DNA from: Lachnospiraceae bacterium MA2020
Lineage (GTDB): Bacteria; Bacillota; Clostridia; Lachnospirales; Lachnospiraceae
NCBI GenBank assembly: GCA_000746015.1
Contig: JQKK01000012.1
Location: forward strand, 89,384 to 153,383
Reading direction: 5' to 3'
Length of the DNA: 64,000 bases
A program made the position numbers and the translations under genes. The notes beneath the pieces are model-generated. The model did not search any database. It was given only the letters and a program-made list of their open reading frames with translations, and was not told the origin of the DNA. Shown one piece after another: positions 9,101 to 16,019 of the stretch (the first letter of the stretch is position 1; each line of letters begins with the position of its first letter).

Positions 9101-10944
9101 GCTCAGAGGAAGATGCAAACAAGGCAAAATCAGTATTTTTAGCATCTATGTCGCATGAGATCAGGACGCCTATAAATGCCATCATAGGAATGGATACCAT
9201 GATATTGAGAGAAGCGCGTCAGGAAAGCATAAAAAAATACGCGCGTGATATTCATGGAGCAAGTAAAAATCTGCTTTCATTAATCAACGATATTCTTGAT
9301 TTCTCAAAAATAGAGTCGGGCAAATTTGAGCTTGTTTTGGGAGAATACAGCCTTGGATCCGTTGTAAATGATCTTGTAAATATGGTAAAGCCAAGAGCTG
9401 AAAGCAAGAAGCTTGATTTCATAGTTGATGTAAATCCGGATATTCCGGACAGGCTCTACGGTGATGAGGTAAGAGTTACACAGATTATTTTGAATATTTT
9501 AAATAATGCTGTGAAATATACAGAAAAAGGCTCTGTCAGATTAGTGCTTAATTATGAAAGAGTTGACGGAGATAATATTTTATTAAAGGTAAATGTTATA
9601 GATACCGGTATAGGTATCAAAAAGGAGGACATGGAAAACCTGTTCTCGCCATATAAGAGAGTAGATGAGCAGAGAAATAAAAAGATCGAAGGAACGGGAC
9701 TGGGACTGAGTATAACCAAAGACCTGCTCGACAAGATGGGCAGTAAGCTTGAAGTGTCGAGTGTATACGGTGAAGGCTCAGATTTTTCCTTCGCAGTACT
9801 GCAGCCGGTAAGATCTGCCGAAAAGATAGGTGATTATAAGTCAAAACGTCAGGAAGAAATTGATGAAGCATCGAATATAGAAAAATTCCATGCACCTACT
9901 GCAGAAATTCTTATAGTAGATGATGTGGAAATGAATCTTATCGTTGCCGAAAATCTTCTGAGGAGGACAAAAGTAAATATAGACACATGTCTTAGTGGCA
10001 AGAGTGCTGTGGAAATGGCAATGAATAAACAGTACGATATTATTTTCCTTGACTCTATGATGCCGGATATGAATGGTGAGGAGACAATGGAAAAAATACG
10101 CTCAGACTGTGAATTAAATGCAGAAACTCCTATGATCGTTCTTACGGCACATGCTGTAAAGGGGGCAAGAGAAGAATACCTTAATATGGGCTATACAAAT
10201 TATCTGTCAAAACCGCTTGACGGAGTTAAATTTGAGGCTATGGTACAAAGCTATCTTCCAGACAGCAAGATAATACTTGTTGATGCGGATGGAAATGAAG
10301 AAGTCGAAGAGGAAATCTTTGATGAAGAAACTACAGCCTCTATGATAGAACGGATAGCTGAGTTTGAAGGTATAGAAGCCTATAAGGGAATCGAGCTCGC
10401 CGGCGGAGAAGATGTTTACGAGGTCATCTGCCGTAATTTCTATGATACTGCAAAGATGCGTATAAGCATGATCAGAGACGCATATGAAAGCAAGGATATA
10501 GAAAATTATACAATACAGGTACATGCCCTTAAGAGCACTGCGAGACTTGTAGGAGCTTATGAATTATCTGAGCGTGCATGGCTTTTGGAAAAGGCAGGCA
10601 GAGAGTCGGACATTGAAATGATCGAAGCAGAGACTGAAGGCGTATTAAGAGACTATATGAAGCTTTATGATAATTTTGATGCAATCTTTAATGTACCTGT
10701 TGAGCAGAAGGATATATCGGATAAGCCTTTAATGAATAAAGACGAATTAAATTCAGCTTTGGATGACATTAAAGAACTGCTCGAAGCATTTGACTACGAT
10801 ACAGCAAAAGAGCTCTTTGATTCTTTAGAAAAATATAGTTTTGAGGATGACTTTAAGGCTGCATATAACAAAATTAAAAGGGAAATGGCTGAGGTAAATA
10901 TTGATGGTGTTGTCAAGATAATTGATGACTATAAAAGGGCCTGA
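6130..10944 (+). CDS. Giant hybrid sensor kinase: membrane domain, beta-propeller, HisKA, HATPase, REC, HPt
   Basis: This 1604-residue protein combines: a multi-helix membrane domain (about residues 5-185) resembling an ECF-transporter S component; a further hydrophobic segment ending in AEAASS (about 196-217) that looks like a signal peptide; two-component-regulator propeller repeats (about 220-790, many DGSMWIAT/GLYRF-like blades); a Y_Y_Y-type Ig domain (about 815-905); a membrane helix (about 937-960); HisKA with SMSHEIRTPINAI (His near 1008); HATPase with NNAVKY, DTGIGI and GTGLGL; a receiver with LDSMMPDMNG (Asp near 1307); and an HPt domain with HALKSTARLVGA (His near 1464). It thus carries a full internal phosphorelay. 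Propeller sensors of this type often sense extracellular glycans. The response-regulator gene follows 59 bases downstream. Confidence 0.87.
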   Translation: MKTLRKNTILFLLAIFLNILGIFITWKVNVPAFFNILGTVMASYIIGPILGSVVAVCSSGICYAFLRNGLFYMISDVATAVFIGVAARRTKFFENVSSFIIITTSASFVRGAFMMLVNGIFMDGMTPLEFPNAVITELNGVLRTEMISDFVAALFISFLDLLMANTIMYIYINIAKFIKKKKRAKELKKALGGKISLGILAVAFLIPLTYVQKAEAASSINFVERVYGADNGLTGGCANDIDQTDDGSMWIATYGGLYRFNGSKFELVTHIDAVRSVQSLFKDDRGRLWIGTNGNGLTIANGALDHLTVNVKTGLPSDTINDIIQDTNGLYYIATDNGLVTANYDGKTFKIVNVLKTAGKISKLVADDHNKVVAVNSEGKMWLLSEGLVVNDLTPKDHEVRVARFSPGGVLFSGTNKGRIDKYSIENNKFSYIGSVKTEDFKKINDIYFDTSNTIYIAAENGIGYIADDWSVNVIESGRFNNSVEAIFKDYQGNIWFASSRCGLLTLSKSVFKDLFRLCNEKPEVVNVVREWNGMYYAGTDSGLVILNVTSGRSVNSDITKFFDSDRIRTMEKLKSGNLLIAGYNNGLIELKKDGSFSRYMAKESPEFNEKSIRVVKQLSDGSIVVSYNEGLAFLKDHKVVKSLYLGRELKQSRILNILEMSDGLLLAGTDGDGVLKIQNGEVRGYISKEYGLSSGVVLRIVKNKKGTGTFILTGSGLCFLDENFKIRELKGIPYFNNYDLYMDDSDTLFVLGGAGIYVVNYEDYISSDGDLKYKLLDVKEGLPGSLTSNSWNCEDGKGNLYLAGNNGVYVLNINNYQSEVKDYRSELSSIKINDEERVVFTDDTIVLPKGTNSLELNICINNFTMTDPYVRYYMSEVDNNKTTIHQSELEAINYGSIPYGLHEFHIELLNEYGRTVSDKVYHFQKEMETHETFKFRVYFYFMLALVMSFSIVSIVLVSVASMTKRQKGEHDKVVARLEREKAQAFERALRSEEDANKAKSVFLASMSHEIRTPINAIIGMDTMILREARQESIKKYARDIHGASKNLLSLINDILDFSKIESGKFELVLGEYSLGSVVNDLVNMVKPRAESKKLDFIVDVNPDIPDRLYGDEVRVTQIILNILNNAVKYTEKGSVRLVLNYERVDGDNILLKVNVIDTGIGIKKEDMENLFSPYKRVDEQRNKKIEGTGLGLSITKDLLDKMGSKLEVSSVYGEGSDFSFAVLQPVRSAEKIGDYKSKRQEEIDEASNIEKFHAPTAEILIVDDVEMNLIVAENLLRRTKVNIDTCLSGKSAVEMAMNKQYDIIFLDSMMPDMNGEETMEKIRSDCELNAETPMIVLTAHAVKGAREEYLNMGYTNYLSKPLDGVKFEAMVQSYLPDSKIILVDADGNEEVEEEIFDEETTASMIERIAEFEGIEAYKGIELAGGEDVYEVICRNFYDTAKMRISMIRDAYESKDIENYTIQVHALKSTARLVGAYELSERAWLLEKAGRESDIEMIEAETEGVLRDYMKLYDNFDAIFNVPVEQKDISDKPLMNKDELNSALDDIKELLEAFDYDTAKELFDSLEKYSFEDDFKAAYNKIKREMAEVNIDGVVKIIDDYKRA

Positions 10945-11003
10945 GACCGTTCAAAGCTGCGTGTCAGCGGGATTATAGATATTTTTAGAGGAGCAGCAGG
11001 TAA

Positions 11004-11759
11004 ATGGCAGATAAATTATTGTTTGTATCAGAAAGTGAATCTTTCCTGTTAAAATCTATGATGAGTAAATTTGAAGAAAACGGGAAAGAAACACTTTTTT
11101 CAGAATTGAATATTGATAAACTTAAGAGTATTGGAAATGAAGTATGTAAAAATGTATTTCTTTATATAGGCAAAATGGCTGAGGCTGATGAGAACGCTTT
11201 GATCTTTTTTAATGACTTCTGCATGGAAAACCATCTTGAAGTGAACGTATTCGGATACGAGAAAGATATAATGACCTTAAAAGAGACTATCTTTAAGGAA
11301 GGGTTTGCAAAAGAGTTTTATCGTCCTTTGAATGTGCAGGATATCGTTGAGGAAATCTTAAATTATGATGGAGAAGCCGCACTACTAAAGCAGGATCATG
11401 TATTGGTAGTAGACGATTCCGGAGTCATGCTGACTACGATAAGAGAGTGGCTTAGAGGAAAATACAAGGTGAGCCTTGCAAACTCTGCTCTGAATGCTAT
11501 TGCTTTACTTAATTCAAACAGACAGAAGCCGGATCTCATTCTTCTTGACTATGAAATGCCGGATTGTACCGGTGCTGAATTTTTGGAAAAACTGCGCGCT
11601 GATGGTTTTGATATTCCGGTCATCTTTCTGACAGGACACAATGATCAGGAAACGATAAAAAAGATCATAGGATTAAAGCCAGCAGGATATCTTTTAAAGG
11701 CACTTCCAAAAGAAAAAATAGTCGGGATGGTAGATTCATTTTTTAAGGTTAAAAGATAA
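11004..11759 (+). CDS. Response regulator with degenerate and intact receiver domains
   Basis: The C-terminal half (about residues 130-250) is an intact receiver domain: VLVVDDSG, LILLDYEMPD (phosphoacceptor Asp), FLTGH and the conserved Lys in LLKALP. The N-terminal half (1-120) has receiver-like spacing but no acidic pocket, so it is probably a pseudo-receiver. There is no DNA-binding or enzymatic output domain; it may act by protein contact. It is a likely partner of the preceding hybrid kinase because of position, 59 bases apart on the same strand with AGAGGAG before the ATG. Confidence 0.8.
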   Translation: MADKLLFVSESESFLLKSMMSKFEENGKETLFSELNIDKLKSIGNEVCKNVFLYIGKMAEADENALIFFNDFCMENHLEVNVFGYEKDIMTLKETIFKEGFAKEFYRPLNVQDIVEEILNYDGEAALLKQDHVLVVDDSGVMLTTIREWLRGKYKVSLANSALNAIALLNSNRQKPDLILLDYEMPDCTGAEFLEKLRADGFDIPVIFLTGHNDQETIKKIIGLKPAGYLLKALPKEKIVGMVDSFFKVKR

Positions 11760-11848
11760 TAAACATAGCGTTTTTTGATGCCTAGAGGTCAAATTTATGT
11801 TAGAATAATAGAACTATATACATTTATTTTATTTGTAAGGAAGTTTTT

Positions 11849-14092
11849 ATGAATTTAGACAATGAATTGAACCCGCAGCAGGCGGAAGCTGCAAAAACTA
11901 TTGATGGACCTGTACTTATACTCGCAGGAGCCGGTTCCGGCAAAACGAGGACTCTGATGTATAGGATAGCAAACATGCTTGAAAACGGCATTAATCCATG
12001 GAATATCCTTGCGCTTACCTTTACAAACAAGGCAGCAAAGGAAATGAAAGACAGAATTGAGGCTATGATACCGGACAGGTCATCAGCACTTTGGATATCT
12101 ACATTCCATTCTACATGTCTTAGGATCATGTTTTCTCATGCTGACAAGCTTGGATATACATCAAGTTTTGAGATTGCGGATCAGGCTGATCAGAAGGCTG
12201 TAATGCGTGAAGTGTACAAAAAGCTTGAGATCAATCCTAAGCAGATACCGGAGAGAAGCGCGGCGCGTGAGATCTCACAGGCAAAGGACAGACTTCAGAG
12301 TGTGGACGAGTATGTGAGAGAAAATATGGGTGATTTCTCTAAAGCTAAGTATGGAGAGATCTACAGAGAGTACCAGGAAAGACTTAAGAGAAACAATTCC
12401 ATGGACTTTGACGATCTTATCTTCAATACCGTAAAGCTTTTCAGAGAGTTTCCTGAGATACTTGAGTCATACCAGGAGAAATTTAAGTACATCATGGTCG
12501 ATGAGTATCAGGATACCAATACTGCGCAGTTTGAGTTTATCAGACTTCTTGCATCAAAATACAAAAATCTCTGTGTAGTAGGAGATGATGATCAGTCCAT
12601 ATATCGTTTCAGAGGCGCTGACATCAGGAACATCCTCGACTTTGAGACAAATTATCCGGAAGCTCATGTTATCAAGCTTGAGGAAAATTACCGTTCGACA
12701 GGTATTATTCTTGAAGCTGCTAATGAAGTGATAGCTAACAATACAGAGCGTAAACAAAAGGCACTTTGGACAAAATCTGAAGACGGCGGCAAGATAAGAT
12801 TCCGTCAGATGGATACATCATCGGGTGAAGCAGCTTTTATAGCCGATGATATTCGTAAAAAAGTTGAAGCCGGTGCAAGTTATAAAGATTTTGCAATACT
12901 TCTTCGTACTAATATTCAGAGTAAAGAGTTTGAGGATGCTTTCAGAGTAAGACGTATGGACTATGAGATCGTCAAGGGATTGAGATTCTGGGATACAAAG
13001 GTCATAAAGGACATTTCGGCATATCTTCTGACTGTTGCCGGAGGCTCTAATGACATGCGTACAAACAGGATCGTAAATCTTCCAAAGCGAGGAATCGGTG
13101 CATCAAGTCTTGATAAGGTTGCAGCGTATGCTCTTTCAAACGGGCTTTCATTGTTTGATGCATGCGTTAAGGCAGAAGAAATACCGGGAGTATCCGGAAA
13201 GGCTCTTACAGGACTTAAGGATTTTACATCTACTATACTTGCAATAAGGGAAGCGGCTAAGGATATGAAGCTTTCTGAGGTTGTTGATAAGGTTATAGAA
13301 GATGTAGGTTATAACGGTTACATGCTCATGGAGTCAGACAGCACTGAAAAGTATACCGAGATGCGAGAGTATATCGACAAGCTTAAAGAGGCTCTTGATG
13401 AGTATGAGGCAGAGACAGAAGAGCCTGATCTTATAGATTTCATGCGCCAGAACGGTGTAGAAGGCACTACAATAGATAAGCTTGGTAATCCAGAGTCTGA
13501 TGACAGGATACGCGTCATGACAATGCATAATGCAAAGGGACTTGAGTTTCCGAATGTATATGTAGCAGGTATGGAGCAGGGACTTTTCCCTGGATACGGT
13601 GCTGTAACAAGTGAGAATCCTACAGATCTGGAGGAAGAGAGACGACTTTGCTATGTTGCAATGACACGTGCAGAGAAGACACTCACACTCACATGTGCAC
13701 GTCAGAGGATGGTAAATGGTGAAAAGAGGTTTTATAAAGTTTCACAGTTTTTAGGTGAAATACCTAACAGCCTCATAGATATGAATGTCCAGCCAAAGAA
13801 GGACGAGAGAAAAGAAAGAGTTATCCCGGTTGCGAGACAGCTTGCTCATGCGGCATTTGCGGCAAAGCCTATGGCATTTTCCGGTGGCTTCCAAAAAGGA
13901 AAAGCAGCTATGACAGCTGCTGCACCAAAGCCTGACTATGAAGTAGGAGACAGAGTTCGCCATTTCAAACTCGGTGAGGGTGTAGTAAAGAGTATAGTCG
14001 GAGGCGGCAAAGATTATGAGGTTACCATTGAATTTGATAAGTCAGGTACCAAGAAAATGTTTGCCCAGTTTGCAAAATTAAAAAGAGTATAA
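11849..14092 (+). CDS. pcrA: UvrD/PcrA-family ATP-dependent DNA helicase
   Basis: A 747-residue superfamily 1 helicase. It shows the Q motif LNPQQAEA, Walker A AGAGSGKTRTL (about residues 28-38), motif Ia ALTFTNKAAKEMKDRI, motif II DEYQDTN, motif III VVGDDDQSIYRFRGAD, motif IV/V regions, and motif V/VI VMTMHNAKGLEFPNV and VAMTRAEKTL. A C-terminal Tudor-like segment (YEVGDRVRHFKLGEGVV) is typical of Firmicute PcrA. It unwinds DNA in repair and replication-conflict resolution. Length and order fit PcrA better than RecB or Rep. It ends in a strong terminator that separates it from the eCIS locus. Confidence 0.95.
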   Translation: MNLDNELNPQQAEAAKTIDGPVLILAGAGSGKTRTLMYRIANMLENGINPWNILALTFTNKAAKEMKDRIEAMIPDRSSALWISTFHSTCLRIMFSHADKLGYTSSFEIADQADQKAVMREVYKKLEINPKQIPERSAAREISQAKDRLQSVDEYVRENMGDFSKAKYGEIYREYQERLKRNNSMDFDDLIFNTVKLFREFPEILESYQEKFKYIMVDEYQDTNTAQFEFIRLLASKYKNLCVVGDDDQSIYRFRGADIRNILDFETNYPEAHVIKLEENYRSTGIILEAANEVIANNTERKQKALWTKSEDGGKIRFRQMDTSSGEAAFIADDIRKKVEAGASYKDFAILLRTNIQSKEFEDAFRVRRMDYEIVKGLRFWDTKVIKDISAYLLTVAGGSNDMRTNRIVNLPKRGIGASSLDKVAAYALSNGLSLFDACVKAEEIPGVSGKALTGLKDFTSTILAIREAAKDMKLSEVVDKVIEDVGYNGYMLMESDSTEKYTEMREYIDKLKEALDEYEAETEEPDLIDFMRQNGVEGTTIDKLGNPESDDRIRVMTMHNAKGLEFPNVYVAGMEQGLFPGYGAVTSENPTDLEEERRLCYVAMTRAEKTLTLTCARQRMVNGEKRFYKVSQFLGEIPNSLIDMNVQPKKDERKERVIPVARQLAHAAFAAKPMAFSGGFQKGKAAMTAAAPKPDYEVGDRVRHFKLGEGVVKSIVGGGKDYEVTIEFDKSGTKKMFAQFAKLKRV

Positions 14093-14106
14093 AAAAATAA
14101 AATTAT

Positions 14107-14148
14107 AAAAAAAAGAGTCTGTGCAGTTTAATTGCATAGACTCTTTTT
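14107..14148 (+). terminator. Strong rho-independent terminator after pcrA
   Basis: AAAAAGAGTCTGTGCA pairs with TGCATAGACTCTTTTT across a short loop and ends in a T run. It insulates the eCIS operon from pcrA read-through. Confidence 0.88.
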
Positions 14149-14164
14149 GTATACTGCCTTTTTT

Positions 14165-14194
14165 GTGACACAATCATATGTACAGTGTTATAAT
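14165..14194 (+). promoter_or_regulatory. Putative promoter of the eCIS operon
   Basis: GTGACA (14165-14170) and a perfect TATAAT (14189-14194) are spaced by 18 bases in the AT-rich gap between the pcrA terminator and the first eCIS gene. It would give a leader of about 35-40 bases. It is the only convincing promoter-like site upstream of the 35 kb array. Confidence 0.55.
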
Positions 14195-14238
14195 TTTTAT
14201 GGTGTTTAGAGACTTTTATTTAATTTTGTGGAAAATTA

Positions 14239-15246
14239 ATGAATGCTACTAATACATATCTAAAAAAGAGAACAGCCTATATGCCTGATAGCGAGCAGTC
14301 AGAGGGAAATGACGATATCAGGCGGCAAATAGCGGGGGTGACGGGTACTGAAAAGTTTCAGCACCGTGATCCTATTTGGCATCTGGATGAAAGCTTTTGC
14401 CAGTCGTTTGATCTGGCGGGACAGGAACGTGCCAGAGAGTCATCAAATGAAGAAGAAAAGTCCTCGGAAGGAAATGAGAACGAGGAAAATAGGGGAGAAG
14501 GGGGATCAGATCAGTATAAAGATCCAAAAACAGATTTTACAAGTAAATATGAGCAGCGTATGGATGAGAATGAGCCTCGTTTAGGCAGATTTGCAGAGAC
14601 AGCATTTAAGAGAGGACAGTTATCTTCTGCTGTTGTTGCAGGCACTGGAAAATCCATGTTTTTTTCATGCCTGAACCGTTCTGTAGGTCAGGAAAATGCA
14701 AAAAACCGTAAAGAGAGAAAACTATTCCAAAAGGAGTCTTTGCACAGACTTATCCCGGGAAACGCAGGGGCAAAACTTATCGTAAACAGGGGAGAGGCTG
14801 AAAGTGCAGTCGGACTCGTAGTAGACTCACTTAAAGATGCAAGATGGACACTAAAGTCCATGCAGGATGTTGCAGAAGGCAAGATGGGCGGTGCCGGTGC
14901 CGAGACTTACAGGAAAGAATATCCTTTCCTTACAGATAAAAAAGAACGGGAACTTCTGGAGAACTATAGGGAAAAACTTAAAAATACAGAGTCACCTAAA
15001 GAAAAGCAGATCTTAAACTCTGCAATAATAAAGCTTGAACATGTAATTGAAAAGAAAGCGCAGATGAAAAAACGCTTTTTAGATCATTTGAGAAAACTAC
15101 AGTATGATGCACTGACTGCAGAGCAGATGTTTTTATCGGAAGGTTTCTTAAATGAAGTCGTTAATGAAGAAGAGGCAGAAACTGCTGCAAACGGTGATGA
15201 TAACAATGATATAGATGAAGTAGAGAGTCCTGAAGATAATGATTGA
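14239..15246 (+). CDS. Unknown first gene of the eCIS locus
   Basis: I do not recognise this 335-residue protein. It has an N-terminal polar region with a Glu/Ser/Asn-rich low-complexity stretch (about residues 68-105), a helical middle rich in Lys and Arg (about 150-300), and an acidic tail. There is no signal peptide or membrane segment. Its position as first gene of the operon, overlapping the next gene by eight bases, suggests a CIS assembly or regulatory role, but a cargo protein is also possible. The ribosome site (GTGGAAAA) is weak, and ATG 14239 follows the putative promoter closely. Confidence 0.6.
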   Translation: MNATNTYLKKRTAYMPDSEQSEGNDDIRRQIAGVTGTEKFQHRDPIWHLDESFCQSFDLAGQERARESSNEEEKSSEGNENEENRGEGGSDQYKDPKTDFTSKYEQRMDENEPRLGRFAETAFKRGQLSSAVVAGTGKSMFFSCLNRSVGQENAKNRKERKLFQKESLHRLIPGNAGAKLIVNRGEAESAVGLVVDSLKDARWTLKSMQDVAEGKMGGAGAETYRKEYPFLTDKKERELLENYREKLKNTESPKEKQILNSAIIKLEHVIEKKAQMKKRFLDHLRKLQYDALTAEQMFLSEGFLNEVVNEEEAETAANGDDNNDIDEVESPEDND

Positions 15247-15571
15247 GGATTTTGAAAAAGAAAGTCAAAATAAGAAAGACACCGGGAAAAAGGAAGAGAG
15301 CAGGATAAAGGGAAGAGTCGAAGGGGAGGCTCTTAGAGATTTCAGCTTGCAGGATATACTCGCAAACCTTGAAAAAGATCCTTCGATCCTTAAATATCTT
15401 TCGCCGGATATCGTTTATGAAATTTCAAAAAAAATCGGCAATCAGAGATTTGAGACATTTCTTAATGGAGGGGGACCACTTCTTAAAACTAAGGGTCCGG
15501 AATTTGATTTTAGGGAGACAGGTATAAATGATATTTCAACTGAAACGCCCGAACTCATTGAACTGGGATGA
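15239..15571 (+). CDS. Unknown small eCIS-operon protein
   Basis: A 110-residue hydrophilic protein with a charged N-terminus and a central segment NLEKDPSILKYLSPDIVYEI predicted to be helical. It overlaps both neighbours (eight bases upstream, 44 downstream), a packing that supports a real coding frame. No family is recognised. The internal region could be an adaptor helix bundle. Confidence 0.5.
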   Translation: MIEDFEKESQNKKDTGKKEESRIKGRVEGEALRDFSLQDILANLEKDPSILKYLSPDIVYEISKKIGNQRFETFLNGGGPLLKTKGPEFDFRETGINDISTETPELIELG

Positions 15572-15959
15572 AAATGATGCGGAAAAGGAATTGAAATATC
15601 TTTTGAATTATAACTCTTATGAGTATAAAGGTGAAAGGGGTCACTACAGCCTCAGATTTAGGGATGAAGGTCGAGTATGGACGAGTGAATTTGAGGTTCT
15701 GGAGGAGAAAATACTTATATGGGGGATATACCCTTTTGAAATCAGTGACATGCAAAAGGGGATGCAATTTTGTAATTCCTCCAACTTACAAACGGTCATG
15801 GGAGCTTTTATGATTCATAAAGCTCATTTGGCATATCGCACTTCTGCGGATCTTTTTGATGCTTTCAGTTCGTATGAATGTCTGGCGCGTGCTCTTGAAT
15901 ACAACGCCAACGTTATCATTCATTTCTGGAGCATGGCGTCAGAAGCATCTGGCAGGTAA
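15528..15959 (+). CDS. YbjN-like small protein, possible secretion/assembly chaperone
   Basis: A 143-residue protein whose pattern (YSLRFRDEGR, a hydrophobic strand ILIWGIYPFEI, then MQFCNSSNLQTVMGAF and a C-terminal helix) resembles YbjN / type III chaperone-like folds. This is a weak fold impression, not a family hit. The ATG at 15528 follows AGGGAG (15512-15517) and lies inside the previous gene, implying coupling. It sits directly before the sheath gene, where a sheath- or tube-specific chaperone would be plausible. A similar-looking protein ends the operon (49457-49939). Confidence 0.5.
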   Translation: MIFQLKRPNSLNWDENDAEKELKYLLNYNSYEYKGERGHYSLRFRDEGRVWTSEFEVLEEKILIWGIYPFEISDMQKGMQFCNSSNLQTVMGAFMIHKAHLAYRTSADLFDAFSSYECLARALEYNANVIIHFWSMASEASGR

Positions 15960-15972
15960 CTTGTTTAACTTC

Positions 15973-16009
15973 AGGGAAGGAGGATTGTTCCCTCAAAAAT
16001 GAAGGGAAC
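15973..16009 (+). promoter_or_regulatory. Mutually exclusive hairpins around the sheath ribosome site
   Basis: AGGGAA (15973-15978) can pair with TTCCCT (15988-15993), placing the GGAGGA ribosome site in the loop. GTTCCCT (15987-15993) can instead pair with AGGGAAC (16003-16009). Both cannot form together. The second would bring GGAGGA closer to the ATG at 16020. Confidence 0.4.
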
Positions 16010-16019
16010 AGAGAAGAGA

